Counted from the stretch's first letter, positions 9,603-22,158 are shown. The stretch: 64,000 nt of DNA from Marivita cryptomonadis (GCF_002115725.1 NZ_JFKD01000002.1:62001-126000); one strand, 5' to 3'. Numbers and translations are program-made. Notes: generated from the sequence alone by a model not told the origin.

Positions 9603-10556
9603 TTAGTCCACGATCACATCCGCATGTCGCACGGCCAAGAGTGTGGTGCCACGGAACAGTTGGACATAGCCGCGATACGCGCCCTTGGCCCAGCCACCAT
9701 CGGGTGCGCGTTTGCCATAGGCGCGCATCAGCTGCGCTTGATCATCGTCAAGCCGTGCTGTGTGAGTGAACACCTCGCCGTCTGGGCCGTTCATTGTCAT
9801 TTCGATGCGATCATAAGCGTCGCCATGAAATGCATGAGTATACAGCACCATCGCGTCTGTTGGCGAAAGCGAGGTGCGGCGTGCTTCGCCGGATTGGACC
9901 TGTCCGAACTCTGGGACCGTGTCGGAGACCCCGACCGTGAAGAGGCCGGCATCCGTGTAGCGGGGAGCGTCCAGCCACAAGGTTTCGCGCGGTTCGGCGC
10001 ATGCGTTGGTTTTGCCGGGGGCAAAAGGGTCGATGACGTCGGGGCCTTGGGTGATTGTCAGGTGCAGATGCGGGTAATTGGTCAATCCGCTCAGACCCAC
10101 CTCGCCCAGCAGCTGTCCCCGGACCACGCGTTGACCGGGTGTGACGCGTACAGACCCCAGCTTCATATGGCAGTAAACGGATTGATATCCATTGCCGTGG
10201 TTGATGCGCACCGCGTTGCCGCATTCCTCTCCGTTGAGGTCTGTGCCCGGCACATAGGGTTGATCGGGGCGGGTGTTTCGGATTGCCTCGACCCGGCCAT
10301 CTGCGGCGGCGATCACGCGGACACCGTCTTCCATTTGCTCAAAGCTAAGAAGAGCGAAATCTGTCCCGCTGTGACCGTCCCGCGTCTTGAGCCCGCAGCG
10401 GTAATCAGCGGCGGTCTCTGTCGGATCGACGTCGGGATAATCCTCGATCACGCATGTTTCGTCCAGAACGCAATCAAGCGGCATTCCCAAAAAGGAAACG
10501 TCCGCCACAAGAGGTGTGGCGGACGTAATTATTATAGCAATCAGACTACGGATCAC
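9603..10556 (-). CDS. M23 family metallopeptidase (LytM-like murein endopeptidase)
   Basis: Secreted or periplasmic zinc peptidase that probably cuts peptidoglycan cross-bridges, 317 aa. An N-terminal signal peptide (MIRSLIAIIITSATPLVAD) is followed by the LytM core: GHSGTD at 61-66 gives zinc ligands H62 and D66, YCHM gives H130, and HLH at 163-165 completes the site, so it looks active. About 130 extra C-terminal residues form a beta-rich domain of unknown role. The GTG start overlaps the clpA stop (GTGA), so it is translated with clpA. It converges on the MotB-like gene, three bases away. Confidence 0.9.
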   Translation of the reverse strand: MIRSLIAIIITSATPLVADVSFLGMPLDCVLDETCVIEDYPDVDPTETAADYRCGLKTRDGHSGTDFALLSFEQMEDGVRVIAAADGRVEAIRNTRPDQPYVPGTDLNGEECGNAVRINHGNGYQSVYCHMKLGSVRVTPGQRVVRGQLLGEVGLSGLTNYPHLHLTITQGPDVIDPFAPGKTNACAEPRETLWLDAPRYTDAGLFTVGVSDTVPEFGQVQSGEARRTSLSPTDAMVLYTHAFHGDAYDRIEMTMNGPDGEVFTHTARLDDDQAQLMRAYGKRAPDGGWAKGAYRGYVQLFRGTTLLAVRHADVIVD

Positions 10557-12877
10557 TCCGCCGTCAGAAGCGGGGGTTTCTTGCTGGACAGGCGCGGATT
10601 GTCCGGCCCGAAAGTTTCCAGCAGGAGGTTGCCGTCTTTAAGGGACACGCGCACCACGCCACCCTTGGCAAGCTTTCCGAAGAGCAATTCTTCCGCGAGC
10701 GGTTTCTTGATCTCTTCCTGGATCACGCGGCCCAAGGGGCGCGCGCCCATCTTGTCGTCGTAGCCCTTGTCGGCCAGCCATTCGGCTGCAGGCTTGGTCA
10801 ATTCGATGGTTACGTTGCGGTCCATGAGTTGCGCTTCGAGTTGCAGCACGAACTTTTCCACGACCTGAAGAATTACCGACTTCGGCAGCGGCAAGAACGA
10901 GATCACGGCATCCAGACGGTTGCGGAATTCCGGCGTGAACGTCCGCTCGATTGCAGCGGTATCCTCACCTTCGCGGCGATCACGACCAAAGCCGATGGCG
11001 GCCTTCGCCTGTTCCGCAGCGCCTGCGTTCGACGTCATGATCAGGATCACATTGCGGAAGCTGACAGTGCGACCGTTGTGGTCGGTCAGTGAGCCGTGGT
11101 CCATCACCTGCAACAGGATATTGTAGACATCCGGGTGCGCCTTTTCGATTTCGTCGAGCAGCAGCACACAATGCGGATGCTGGTCCACGCCATCGGTAAG
11201 CTGACCACCCTGATCAAACCCGACATATCCCGGAGGCGCACCGATCAGACGGCTGACCGCGTGTTTCTCCATATATTCGGACATGTCGAAGCGCAGAAGC
11301 TCTACACCCAGCGTGTCTGCCAGTTGTTTTGCCACCTCGGTTTTCCCCACACCGGTCGGACCTGCAAACAGGTAGTTGCCGATGGGCTTTTCCGGTTCCC
11401 GCAGGCCAGCGCGTGCGAGCTTGATCGCCGAGGACAGCGCGTCGATGGCGGCGTCCTGACCGAAGACCACGCGCTTGAGCGATGCTTCCAGATCCTTGAG
11501 GACCTCTGCATCGTCCTTGGACACGTTCTTTGGCGGGATGCGGGCGATCTTGGCCACCACAGCTTCGATCTCTTTCGCACCGAGCGATTTGCGCCGCTTG
11601 GATTCCGCCACCAGATGCTGAGCAGCACCAGCCTCGTCGATCACGTCGATGGCCTTGTCCGGTAGTTTACGGTCGTTGATGTAGCGTGCGGACAGTTCCA
11701 CCGCAGTCTTGATCGCTTCGGCGGTGTATTTGACGCCGTGATGTTCCTCGAAATAGGGCTTGAGACCCTTAAGGATCTTGATGGTGTCTTCGACCGAAGG
11801 TTCGTTCACGTCGATCTTCTGGAACCGGCGGCTGAGTGCGCGGTCTTTTTCGAAGTGCTGACGGAATTCCTTGTAAGTGGTAGAGCCCATGCAACGCAGC
11901 TTGCCACCCTGAAGTGCAGGCTTCAGCAGGTTGGAGGCATCCATTGCGCCGCCGGAGGTGGCACCTGCACCAATGACAGTGTGGATCTCGTCGATGAAGA
12001 GCACCGCGTCATCATGGTCTTCCAATTCGGTCATCACGGCCTTCAGACGTTCCTCAAAGTCACCACGGTAACGGGTGCCCGCAAGAAGCGCGCCCATGTC
12101 GAGCGAATAGATGGTTGTCTTCGACAGAACCTCGGGAGTCTCGCCAGCCACGATCTTACGCGCCAAGCCTTCCGCAATCGCAGTTTTGCCCACGCCGGGA
12201 TCCCCCACAAGAAGCGGGTTATTCTTGCGGCGACGGCAGAGCACCTGGATGCAGCGTTCGACCTCGGAATCGCGGCCGATCAGCGGGTCGATATCGCCTT
12301 CGCGCGACTTGGCGTTCAGGTCCACGCAATATTTAGCGAGTGCAGACTCTTTCTGTTCGCCTTGCGGTTCTTGCGCTTGGGTTTCTTCCTCGTTGTCGGA
12401 CGCACCTGTGACCGGGCGGCTTTCACCGTATGCGGGGTTCTTGGCGACGCCATGTGCGATGAAGTTGACCGCGTCATATCGGGTCATGTCTTGATCTTGC
12501 AGGAAGTAGGCGGCGTTGCTTTCGCGTTCGGCAAAGATCGCGACCAGCACGTTGGCGCCAGTCACTTCGCTGCGGCCAGAACTTTGGACATGGATTGCGG
12601 CGCGCTGGATCACGCGCTGGAACGCTGCTGTCGGAACCGCCTCGGACCCTTCGATGTCGGTGACCAAGTTGGACAGATCATCGTCGATATAATCGACCAG
12701 CGTCGTGCGCAACTCTTCCGTGTCGACCGAGCACGCTTTCATCACGCGAACCGCGTCAGGTTCGTCGATCAGCGCCAGCAGCAGATGCTCCAGCGTTGCG
12801 AACTCATGCGACCTCGAATTGGCCAACGCCAAAGCCGAGTGAATTGCCTGCTCAAGGGTATTCGAAAATGAAGGCAC
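10553..12877 (-). CDS. clpA: ATP-dependent Clp protease ATP-binding subunit ClpA
   Basis: AAA+ unfoldase that feeds proteins to ClpP, 774 aa. The Clp N-domain spans about 1-145 (two repeats). NBD1 has Walker A GDPGVGKT at 225-232 and Walker B LFIDEIH at about 293-299. NBD2 has Walker A GPTGVGKT at 506-513 with a D2-small domain to the end. Internal VGFDQGG pore-loop and sensor segments are present. The GTG at 12877 is chosen because AAGGAG lies about 10 bases upstream and the Clp_N homology starts with PSFSNTLEQ; the open frame to 12931 is a 5' extension without support. clpS, often next to clpA, is not in the window. Confidence 0.96.
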   Translation of the reverse strand: MPSFSNTLEQAIHSALALANSRSHEFATLEHLLLALIDEPDAVRVMKACSVDTEELRTTLVDYIDDDLSNLVTDIEGSEAVPTAAFQRVIQRAAIHVQSSGRSEVTGANVLVAIFAERESNAAYFLQDQDMTRYDAVNFIAHGVAKNPAYGESRPVTGASDNEEETQAQEPQGEQKESALAKYCVDLNAKSREGDIDPLIGRDSEVERCIQVLCRRRKNNPLLVGDPGVGKTAIAEGLARKIVAGETPEVLSKTTIYSLDMGALLAGTRYRGDFEERLKAVMTELEDHDDAVLFIDEIHTVIGAGATSGGAMDASNLLKPALQGGKLRCMGSTTYKEFRQHFEKDRALSRRFQKIDVNEPSVEDTIKILKGLKPYFEEHHGVKYTAEAIKTAVELSARYINDRKLPDKAIDVIDEAGAAQHLVAESKRRKSLGAKEIEAVVAKIARIPPKNVSKDDAEVLKDLEASLKRVVFGQDAAIDALSSAIKLARAGLREPEKPIGNYLFAGPTGVGKTEVAKQLADTLGVELLRFDMSEYMEKHAVSRLIGAPPGYVGFDQGGQLTDGVDQHPHCVLLLDEIEKAHPDVYNILLQVMDHGSLTDHNGRTVSFRNVILIMTSNAGAAEQAKAAIGFGRDRREGEDTAAIERTFTPEFRNRLDAVISFLPLPKSVILQVVEKFVLQLEAQLMDRNVTIELTKPAAEWLADKGYDDKMGARPLGRVIQEEIKKPLAEELLFGKLAKGGVVRVSLKDGNLLLETFGPDNPRLSSKKPPLLTAE

Positions 12878-12943
12878 GGTTGAGTGCTCCTTCTTTTGGT
12901 GTTGCGTCGCAGGGTACGACACAACTGTCATCTTATTGTTAAA

Positions 12944-12971
12944 CTGTGGTCGTTACCTACAAACCTTCAAG
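12944..12971 (-). promoter_or_regulatory. Possible heat-shock (RpoH-type) promoter of clpA
   Basis: On the minus strand CTTGAAGG (12971-12964) is followed after about 14 bases by CCACAG (12949-12944), resembling the CTTGAA / CC-rich pair of sigma-32 promoters. It lies about 70 bp before the clpA GTG. The -10 match is only partial, so this is tentative. clpA is a heat-shock gene in many proteobacteria. Confidence 0.3.
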
Positions 12972-13033
12972 TTTTTTCTTTGTCTTGACAGGGTACATCA
13001 GTGCAATTGCTTGCACGTTCTTGTGAAATTGCC

Positions 13034-13801
13034 TCAGAAGCGGTCCTTGCGGGCGCGAATTTCGGCAAATACGTCGACCGGTTCGGCACCGATCATGTCC
13101 AAGTGGGCTTGGATTGCGGGGTCAGCGGCGCGCAGGAAGGGGTTTGTCGCCGCTTCTTCGGAGAGTGTGCTGGGAACCGTTGGTTCGTTTCTGTCTCTTA
13201 ATGAATTTATGCGGTCTATCCGCGCTTTCAAGTCAGTATTGTCAGGGTCGACCGTGATCGCGAAACGGGCGTTGGCCTGAGTGTACTCGTGACCGGAACA
13301 AATCAATGTGCCGGGTTCCAGGGATGCGAGTTTCTGCAGACTGTCCCACATCTGTGCTGCAGTTCCCTCAAACAGCCGGCCACATCCAAGCGCCATAAGA
13401 CTGTCTGCAGTAAACGCATATCCAGACGCTTGGGCCACAAAGGCGATGTGCCCAACCGTGTGTCCGGACACATCAAGGACGTCGATCACCTCACCGCCGA
13501 ACTCGAAACGGTCGCCATCGCTGACTTCTCGGTTAAGTGAAGGCAGCCGATGGCGGTCTGCCTTTGCTCCGGTGACCTTGGCGTCATGGCTCTTCAAAAG
13601 GTCGTCCACGCCGCCGATATGGTCATGGTGATGATGCGTGAGCCAGATTTCGGTAAGGCTCCAGCCCCGCTTGTTCAATTCGTCCAGAAGCGGCTGCGCC
13701 TCTGGCACATCGACACATGCCGTCGCACCGCTTGCGCTGTCATGCAGCAGATATGTGTAATTGTCTGACAGTGCCGGCAGAGTGACGAGTTCAAGGGGCA
13801 T
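13034..13801 (-). CDS. gloB: Hydroxyacylglutathione hydrolase (glyoxalase II)
   Basis: Second enzyme of methylglyoxal detoxification: it splits S-lactoylglutathione to lactate and glutathione. It is a metallo-beta-lactamase-fold protein of 255 aa, the usual size. The THHHHDHIGG motif at residues 55-64 provides the metal ligands (H56, H58, D60, H61); SGHTVGHI and CSGHEYT supply the later histidines. The ATG at 13801 matches the family start (MPLELVTLPAL); the frame stays open to 14338 but is then antisense to the methyltransferase gene. It diverges from that gene over 63 bp. Confidence 0.95.
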   Translation of the reverse strand: MPLELVTLPALSDNYTYLLHDSASGATACVDVPEAQPLLDELNKRGWSLTEIWLTHHHHDHIGGVDDLLKSHDAKVTGAKADRHRLPSLNREVSDGDRFEFGGEVIDVLDVSGHTVGHIAFVAQASGYAFTADSLMALGCGRLFEGTAAQMWDSLQKLASLEPGTLICSGHEYTQANARFAITVDPDNTDLKARIDRINSLRDRNEPTVPSTLSEEAATNPFLRAADPAIQAHLDMIGAEPVDVFAEIRARKDRF

Positions 13802-13864
13802 GGCGTTTCTTTCCGTGGTAAGTACACTTAACGGCAAACTAGGCCAAAATGTTCGGAGGCCCAA

Positions 13865-14653
13865 ATGCATCTCGACGTGCAGCGGTTGCACAGCTTCTAC
13901 TATCGCAGTGCGATAGGTCGCGTGGCGCAACGCGTAGTCCGGGATCAGGTGACCACGTTTTGGCCCGAAGCCAAACAACAATCGGTTGGAGGGTTCGGGT
14001 TCGCCGTCCCGTTGTTGCGTCCTTATCTCCCGCATGCGCGTCGTGTCGTTGCGCTGATGCCGTCGCAGCAAGGTGTCATGCCGTGGCCCGCAGGGATGCC
14101 CAATGTCTCCGTGCTTTGCGAAGAAACGCTTTGGCCGATCGAAAATGGGCGCTTCGACAAGCTCGTTTTGATGCACGGTCTGGAAACGTCCGAGCGGCCC
14201 TCGGCTTTGCTTGATGAATGTTGGCGGGTTCTTGGGCCGGGCGGCAAAGCCTTGTTCATCGTACCAAACCGGTCGGGGCTGTGGGCGCGGTCCGACGCTA
14301 CGCCGTTCGGGTTCGGGCGGCCTTATTCGATGGGCCAACTAGAAGCACAGCTCAAAGCGCACAATTTCGAACCACTTCGACATACTGCAGTGCTGTATCA
14401 GCCTCCGTCGACACGCCGATTTTGGATGAAGACCGGGCGTTTCTGGGAACAGATGGGGCGGAGCGTATCTGCTCTTATCGCCGGAGGGGTGCTGATGGTT
14501 GAGGTATCGAAAACCAATCCAACGCCGCGCGGTACAAAGGCAGAAAGCCGTGTGCTCAATCCGCTGGGCAACCTTGTGCCGAAGCCGTCCAGCAAACCTG
14601 CGCGGGCGCGCGTGCAGGGCAAAAGCGCCGCATTCGAGCACGGGAATCCCTGA
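13865..14653 (+). CDS. Class I SAM-dependent methyltransferase-like protein
   Basis: A 262-aa protein resembling the methyltransferase_11 group. [14 protein letters not shown] at about 42-55 stands in the position of the SAM-binding loop, [14 protein letters not shown] at about 97-110 in that of motif II, and [20 protein letters not shown] at about 119-138 is the typical late strand. The first glycine-rich loop is atypical (no GxGxG), so SAM binding is likely but not certain. GGAGG lies 6 bases before the ATG. The gene commonly neighbours gloB in related genomes, from family knowledge; the substrate is unknown. Confidence 0.75.
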   Translation: MHLDVQRLHSFYYRSAIGRVAQRVVRDQVTTFWPEAKQQSVGGFGFAVPLLRPYLPHARRVVALMPSQQGVMPWPAGMPNVSVLCEETLWPIENGRFDKLVLMHGLETSERPSALLDECWRVLGPGGKALFIVPNRSGLWARSDATPFGFGRPYSMGQLEAQLKAHNFEPLRHTAVLYQPPSTRRFWMKTGRFWEQMGRSVSALIAGGVLMVEVSKTNPTPRGTKAESRVLNPLGNLVPKPSSKPARARVQGKSAAFEHGNP

Positions 14654-14994
14654 TCTCGTCCTCACTTTGCCCGCTTTTTGTGCAGTTGCGGCGAGGATCG
14701 GCAATGTTGCACGGCACTCGAAATAGCGCTTTAGGCCGACAGGAATCGGCAAACATGACCAATCCGCTCGGAAAAGATGCACCTTTATTGCGCGCAATAG
14801 GTCGCACTTATGGCTAACTTGTTGTAAACAAAAGGGATGTGAGTGATTTCAAAATCACCATACCGTGTTGCGGGCTGAGGAAGCCTCTGCTACATCCGCG
14901 CTGATTTCTATGCCATGCGGCATTTGCCAAACTGAAAACGTCTCTGACCACCGGTAATTCGGGGGATCGGAGACAGAATAGCGGAAGGGTGGAC
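14654..14994. promoter_or_regulatory. Leader and promoter region of the ATP synthase operon
   Basis: A 341-bp stretch without a credible gene. It must hold the atpHAGDC promoter. A perfect inverted repeat, GTGATTT-CA-AAATCAC, lies at 14842-14857, about 140 bp before atpH, in an A/T-richer patch (TTGTTGTAAACAAAAG at 14819-14834). Whether it is an operator or an RNA hairpin cannot be told. No clear terminator for the methyltransferase gene is visible. Confidence 0.4.
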
Positions 14995-15555
14995 GTGTCT
15001 GAATCAGCATCCATTTCCTCTGGCATCGCGGATCGCTATGCCACGGCGGTCTTTGATCTCGCCAAAGAGGGTAAAGAGCTGGATAAGCTCGAAGCGAATC
15101 TCGACGATCTGTCGGCCGCACTTGCGAGCAGCCCAGAACTTACCGACCTGATCCATTCGCCGGTCTACAGCCGTGATGCGCAGTCGAATGCGATCACCGC
15201 GGTTGCAGCGAAGATGGGTTTGACAAAGACGATGCAGAACGTGCTGGCGCTGATGGCGTCCAAGCGTCGCCTGTTCGTGCTGCCGCAGATGATCAACCGT
15301 CTGCGCGACCAGATTGCGGAAGAAAAGGGCGAGGTCACGGCTGATGTCGTCTCCGCCGTCAAACTGACCGCCGCCCAGTCGAAAGAGCTTGCCAATACGC
15401 TCAAGACGAAAGTTGGCAAAGATGTTAAGATCAATGCGACCGTTGATGAATCCCTCATCGGCGGTCTTGTCGTTAAAGTGGGCTCGAAGATGATCGACAC
15501 GTCGATCCGCTCCAAGCTCAACTCCCTGCAAAATGCTATGAAAGAGGTCGGATAA
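14995..15555 (+). CDS. atpH: F1F0 ATP synthase subunit delta
   Basis: Links the F1 head to the peripheral stalk. The protein is 186 aa, typical for the family, with the N-terminal helical domain ([18 protein letters not shown]) and the C-terminal [26 protein letters not shown] signature segment seen in the last 40 residues. I prefer GTG 14995 (giving MSES) because GGAAGG sits 6 bases upstream; a GTG at 14989 in the same frame would add two residues. First gene of atpHAGDC. The F0 genes are not in the window, as usual for alphaproteobacteria, where F0 and F1 operons are split. Confidence 0.95.
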   Translation: MSESASISSGIADRYATAVFDLAKEGKELDKLEANLDDLSAALASSPELTDLIHSPVYSRDAQSNAITAVAAKMGLTKTMQNVLALMASKRRLFVLPQMINRLRDQIAEEKGEVTADVVSAVKLTAAQSKELANTLKTKVGKDVKINATVDESLIGGLVVKVGSKMIDTSIRSKLNSLQNAMKEVG

Positions 15556-17094
15556 ATGGGTATCCAAGCAGCCGAGATTTCTGCGATCCTAAAGGAGCAG
15601 ATCAAGAACTTCGGGCAGGACGCCGAAGTCACCGAGGTGGGCCGCGTCCTTTCCGTTGGTGACGGTATCGCGCGCGTTTACGGCCTCGACAATGTGCAGG
15701 CCGGCGAAATGGTCGAATTCCCGGGCGGAATTCGCGGCATGGCGCTCAACCTTGAAGCCGACAACGTCGGTATCGTGATCTTCGGCTCTGACCGGGACAT
15801 CAAGGAAGGCGACACAGTCAAGCGTACCAAGGCCATCGTGGACGTGCCTGTGGGCGACGAACTGCTGGGCCGGGTTGTTGATGGTCTGGGCAACCCGATC
15901 GACGGCAAAGGTCCGATCAAGACCGCCAACCGTTCCATCGCGGATGTGAAAGCGCCGGGCATCATCCCGCGTAAGTCGGTTCACGAACCGATGGCGACTG
16001 GCCTCAAGGCCGTCGACTCGATGATCCCGATTGGCCGTGGCCAGCGCGAACTCATCATCGGTGACCGTCAGACCGGTAAAACTGCCGTTGCTCTGGATGC
16101 GATCCTGAACCAGAAATCCTACAATGACGCGGCAGGCGATGACGAGAGCAAGAAGCTCTATTGCATCTATGTTGCGGTTGGCCAAAAGCGTTCCACAGTG
16201 GCGCAGTTGGTGAAGAAGCTCGAAGAGAGCGGCGCGATCGAATACACGATCGTGGTTGCGGCCACCGCGTCCGACCCTGCGCCGATGCAGTTCCTTGCAC
16301 CTTACGCAGCGACTTCGATGGCCGAGCACTTCCGTGACAATGGCCGTCACGCTCTGATCATCTATGATGACTTGTCCAAGCAGGCCGTTGCGTATCGTCA
16401 GATGTCCCTGCTGCTGCGCCGCCCGCCGGGCCGCGAAGCCTATCCGGGTGACGTTTTCTATCTCCACTCGCGCCTGCTCGAGCGTTCGGCCAAGCTGAAC
16501 GAAGACAACGGCTCCGGTTCGCTGACGGCTCTGCCGATCATCGAAACTCAGGGTGGTGACGTTTCGGCGTTTATTCCGACCAACGTGATCTCGATCACCG
16601 ACGGTCAGATCTTCCTTGAAACCGAACTCTTCTACCAAGGTGTCCGTCCTGCCGTGAACACCGGTCTGTCGGTCTCTCGTGTGGGTTCGTCCGCTCAGAC
16701 AAGCGCGATGTCCTCGGTTGCCGGTCCGGTTAAGCTGTCCCTCGCTCAGTACCGCGAGATGGCAGCGTTCGCGCAGTTCGGTTCCGACCTCGATGCCTCG
16801 ACACAGCAGCTGCTGAACCGTGGTGCACGTCTGACCGAGCTGATGAAGCAGCCGCAGTATTCGCCGTTGACCAACGCCGAAATCGTCTGCGTCATCTTTG
16901 CAGGCACCAATGGTTATCTGGACAAGATTCCAATGGATCGCGTGAAGGATTTCGAAGCGGGTCTGCTAGGCCACATGCGCGGTAAGCGTAGTGACATTCT
17001 TGAATGGATCACGAACGACGATCCGAAGATCAAGGGTGACGCTGCCGACAAGCTCAAGGCCGCGATTGACGAATACGCCGCCGACTTCTCGTAA
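15556..17094 (+). CDS. atpA: F1F0 ATP synthase subunit alpha
   Basis: Non-catalytic nucleotide-binding subunit of the F1 hexamer, 512 aa. Walker A GDRQTGKT is at residues 169-176; [16 protein letters not shown] (Walker B region) and the [25 protein letters not shown] segment are conserved, as is [17 protein letters not shown] near 372. The ATG directly abuts the atpH stop. Codon use is strongly biased, as expected of a highly expressed gene. Confidence 0.99.
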   Translation: MGIQAAEISAILKEQIKNFGQDAEVTEVGRVLSVGDGIARVYGLDNVQAGEMVEFPGGIRGMALNLEADNVGIVIFGSDRDIKEGDTVKRTKAIVDVPVGDELLGRVVDGLGNPIDGKGPIKTANRSIADVKAPGIIPRKSVHEPMATGLKAVDSMIPIGRGQRELIIGDRQTGKTAVALDAILNQKSYNDAAGDDESKKLYCIYVAVGQKRSTVAQLVKKLEESGAIEYTIVVAATASDPAPMQFLAPYAATSMAEHFRDNGRHALIIYDDLSKQAVAYRQMSLLLRRPPGREAYPGDVFYLHSRLLERSAKLNEDNGSGSLTALPIIETQGGDVSAFIPTNVISITDGQIFLETELFYQGVRPAVNTGLSVSRVGSSAQTSAMSSVAGPVKLSLAQYREMAAFAQFGSDLDASTQQLLNRGARLTELMKQPQYSPLTNAEIVCVIFAGTNGYLDKIPMDRVKDFEAGLLGHMRGKRSDILEWITNDDPKIKGDAADKLKAAIDEYAADFS

Positions 17095-17106
17095 GGAGAC
17101 GAGGCA

Positions 17107-19429
<2,323 letters not shown>

Positions 19430-19492
19430 TCCGGGCGCTTATCCGTCCTCGCGGGGTTCTTCGCGAGGACGCCACCCAAAAGGAGATCACAC

Positions 19493-19927
19493 ATGGCAGA
19501 GACCATGCAATTCGATCTGGTCAGCCCCGAGCGCAGCCTGATGTCGGCGCAGGTCAAATCTGTGCAGATCCCGGGTGCGGATGGCGATATGACAGCCATG
19601 CCGAACCATGCGCCGCTTATCACAACACTGCGCCCCGGTGTGCTGAAGGTCGAAACCGACAAAGGCATCGAAGAGTTCGTTGTGACAGGCGGTTTCGCAG
19701 AGCTAGGAGAGAGCCTTTCGGTTCTTGCCGAGCGTGCCGTTCCGAAAGCGGATGTCGATCAAGCCGCCTATGAGGCGATGGTCGATGAGGCGCATGCGGC
19801 CTACAAGCAGACCAAGGAAACATTCAAAAACGAACCAGGCCCGGTAGACGATGCAGCCAAGCTGTTGGCTGACATGGTTGCGGTTGGCACACATATCGGC
19901 CTGTCGCCGAAACAGCCATCGCTCTGA
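19493..19927 (+). CDS. atpC: F1F0 ATP synthase subunit epsilon
   Basis: Regulatory subunit at the foot of the rotor, 144 aa. The N-terminal beta-sandwich is clear ([57 protein letters not shown]). The C-terminal helical part is present but divergent, as is usual in alphaproteobacteria. AAAAGGAGAT precedes the ATG. It ends the operon, with a strong terminator 25 bp on. Confidence 0.97.
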   Translation: MAETMQFDLVSPERSLMSAQVKSVQIPGADGDMTAMPNHAPLITTLRPGVLKVETDKGIEEFVVTGGFAELGESLSVLAERAVPKADVDQAAYEAMVDEAHAAYKQTKETFKNEPGPVDDAAKLLADMVAVGTHIGLSPKQPSL

Positions 19928-19951
19928 ACCAGCTTTTGGTTATACAATCAT

Positions 19952-19979
19952 AGCCCCGCAGCAATGCGGGGCTTTTTTG
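19952..19979 (+). terminator. Rho-independent terminator of the ATP synthase operon
   Basis: Perfect 9-bp stem AGCCCCGCA / TGCGGGGCT with a GCAA tetraloop followed by a T run, 25 bp after the atpC stop. Confidence 0.92.
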
Positions 19980-20034
19980 TTTGGGACATAGACTTGTCCT
20001 GCGATAGACCCCAATGACTTTGAGAAAAGGTGTC

Positions 20035-20385
20035 ATGCAGATCATCAACAGCGCGCGTGTCGGAATAGCTCAAGGCTCGGTCGATCTTTTCTCGGACTAT
20101 GAAACTGGCGGAGAGATGTGGACCGGAGAGGGTTTCCGTGCACGCAACCAGTGGATCGGCTTTGATCGTCCGTTTTCGGGTCCGCCCACTGTGCATGTTT
20201 CCCTGACACTGTGGGATATGGACAGTGCCCACAACGTGCGCGCCGACCTTACGGCAGAAGATATCTCCCAAGCCGGCTTCACTGCTGTATTTCGAACGTG
20301 GCTCGACACCAAGGTTGCGCGGGTCCGCATCTCTTGGATTGCCATTGGCGCTGTCGCATCAGACGACGATTGGGATGTCCTCTAA
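20035..20385 (+). CDS. H-type lectin domain protein
   Basis: A 116-aa protein that is essentially one H-type lectin domain, the small beta-sandwich known from snail agglutinin and discoidin, which binds N-acetylgalactosamine-type sugars as a trimer or hexamer. The family pattern is visible: W-x-GEGFRARNQW, then FDRPFSGPPTVHVSLTLWD, and VRISWIAIG near the end. No signal peptide, so how or whether it leaves the cell is unclear. ATG 20035 is chosen because AAAAGG lies 4-5 bases upstream; an in-frame ATG at 20014 has no ribosome-binding site. It follows the atp terminator and carries its own at 20386. Confidence 0.8.
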   Translation: MQIINSARVGIAQGSVDLFSDYETGGEMWTGEGFRARNQWIGFDRPFSGPPTVHVSLTLWDMDSAHNVRADLTAEDISQAGFTAVFRTWLDTKVARVRISWIAIGAVASDDDWDVL

Positions 20386-20407
20386 CCGGCGTCGCGCGCC
20401 GGCTTTT
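20386..20407 (+). terminator. Rho-independent terminator after the H-type lectin gene
   Basis: Stem CCGGCG / CGCCGG with a TCGCG loop followed by CTTTT, starting at the first base after the lectin stop codon. The T run is short, so efficiency is uncertain. Confidence 0.65.
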
Positions 20408-20440
20408 GGTGGAACATCAACACATCGGCACCTTGGGGAT

Positions 20441-21451
20441 TTAAAGGATGCCCTCATAGATCGGCCCCAGCGTTTCCGTCTCGAACAGGGACGACACAGA
20501 TGTCCCGTTCCAGATGTTCAGGATCGCTTGCGCGAACATTGGAGCCGTCGGAACGATACGAATGTTTTTCGCCTTCGCAACAGCGTCCGTCGCCTGAATG
20601 GAATCCGTGATCACCAGCGACTTCATCACTGAATTCGTGATCCGTTCCACTGCGGGGCCAGACAACACCCCGTGGGTGATATACGAGTGCACTTCTGTGG
20701 CACCATGTTGCATCAGCACTTCAGCCGCCTTGCACAGCGTTCCGGCAGTGTCGCAGATGTCGTCTACGATGATACATTTCTTCCCGGTTACATCGCCGAT
20801 CACGGTCATCTCGGCAATTTCACCCGGCTTCTCGCGGCGTTTGTCTACGATCGACAGCGGTGCGTTGATCCGTTTGGCCAGTTCGCGGGCACGGGCCACC
20901 CCGCCCACGTCTGGAGATACGATCATTACGTCGGACGTATCGCCTTTGAACTGCTCTAGAATATCAAGAGCGAAAATCGGCGATGCATAAAGGTTGTCCA
21001 CCGGAATATCGAAAAAGCCCTGAATCTGTGCTGCATGCAGGTCCATCGTCAAAACACGCTCAATGCCTGCTTCTGCGATCATGTTCGACACCAGTTTGGC
21101 GGTGATCGGGGTACGTGCCTTGGACCGACGATCCTGACGGGCATAGCCAAAATAAGGGATCACGGCAGTGATGCGGGCCGCAGAGGAACGACGCAGCGCG
21201 TCTGACATGATGAGCAGTTCCATCAAGTTGTCGTTCGCCGGATTCGAGGTCGGCTGGATGATGAACATGTCTTCACCACGAACGTTCTCGTACACCTCGA
21301 CAAAGATTTCCTGATCATTGAAGCGCTCGACCCGCGCATCGACGAGGCCAACGTTCATCCCGCGGTACATCGTCATCCGGCGTGCGATGCCTTTGGCCAA
21401 TGGCATGTTCGCATTGCCGGAAATGAGTTTGGGTTCAACAATGCTGGGCAT
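20441..21451 (-). CDS. prs: Ribose-phosphate pyrophosphokinase
   Basis: Makes PRPP from ribose 5-phosphate and ATP for purine, pyrimidine, histidine, tryptophan and NAD synthesis. The protein is 336 aa. Conserved parts are [20 protein letters not shown] near 40-60, the flexible-loop segment [32 protein letters not shown], and the PRPP-binding loop [15 protein letters not shown] 21451 fits the family start ([15 protein letters not shown]) and has GGAG about 10 bases upstream. Two earlier in-frame ATGs (21466, 21478) are less supported. Confidence 0.96.
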   Translation of the reverse strand: MPSIVEPKLISGNANMPLAKGIARRMTMYRGMNVGLVDARVERFNDQEIFVEVYENVRGEDMFIIQPTSNPANDNLMELLIMSDALRRSSAARITAVIPYFGYARQDRRSKARTPITAKLVSNMIAEAGIERVLTMDLHAAQIQGFFDIPVDNLYASPIFALDILEQFKGDTSDVMIVSPDVGGVARARELAKRINAPLSIVDKRREKPGEIAEMTVIGDVTGKKCIIVDDICDTAGTLCKAAEVLMQHGATEVHSYITHGVLSGPAVERITNSVMKSLVITDSIQATDAVAKAKNIRIVPTAPMFAQAILNIWNGTSVSSLFETETLGPIYEGIL

Positions 21452-21558
21452 GGCGGCAGGCTCCATTGGGGCGGTCAATGATGACAGATTCGTGACGTTG
21501 CGCTCGCCTTAGCATGCGCCTACCGTCGCGCAAAGCAACTGACGCCCGGAGGGACCAA

Positions 21559-22158
21559 ATGGCCCACATTGATTACTTTTTCTCAACACTGTCACCCTAT
21601 GCCTACCTCGCGGGCACGCGGTTGGAAGATGTCGCGGCAAAACACGGTGCGACCATCACCTACAAACCTCTGGATGTGGTCGCTCTTTTTGGTCGGACGG
21701 GCGGCACCCCACCCAAAGAGCGGCATCCCAGCCGCCAGCAGCTACGGGCGCAGGAACTGACCCGGCAATCGAAAAAGCTGGGGCTTCCGCTGAATTTGCA
21801 ACCGGCGTTCTGGCCGACCAACGGGGCGCCCTCATCCTACGCGATCATCGCAGCACAGAATGCGGGTGGCGGGGACCTTGGCAAGCTCGCACATGGTTTC
21901 CTGCGGGCTGTCTGGGCCGAAGACAAAGATATTGCGCAGGATGACGTGGTCCGAGCAATGCTGGCCGATGCAGGCTTTGACCCGGCCCTGGCCGACAGTG
22001 GGTTGCTCAGCGGTGCCGAAGCCTATGCCGCTAATCTCGAAGAGGCGGCGTTGCGCGGTGTATTCGGGGCGCCGTTCTATATCACGGACAATGATCAGCG
22101 TTTCTGGGGACAGGACCGGATTGGGGATCTTGACCTGCACCTTGCCGGAAAGCTCTGA
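21559..22158 (+). CDS. 2-hydroxychromene-2-carboxylate isomerase-like protein (kappa-class GST fold)
   Basis: A 199-aa DsbA-fold protein. HCCA isomerase acts with glutathione in naphthalene breakdown; relatives in marine bacteria without that pathway are common and may be general glutathione S-transferases. The N-terminal YFFSTLSPYAYLA carries the expected catalytic serine (S12 in SPYAY), FGRTGGTPPKERHP follows, and VFGAPFYITDN with WGQDRI near the C-terminus is the glutathione-site signature. ATG 21559 has an upstream GGAGGG. It overlaps the following hydrolase gene by one base (TGATG). Confidence 0.87.
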   Translation: MAHIDYFFSTLSPYAYLAGTRLEDVAAKHGATITYKPLDVVALFGRTGGTPPKERHPSRQQLRAQELTRQSKKLGLPLNLQPAFWPTNGAPSSYAIIAAQNAGGGDLGKLAHGFLRAVWAEDKDIAQDDVVRAMLADAGFDPALADSGLLSGAEAYAANLEEAALRGVFGAPFYITDNDQRFWGQDRIGDLDLHLAGKL

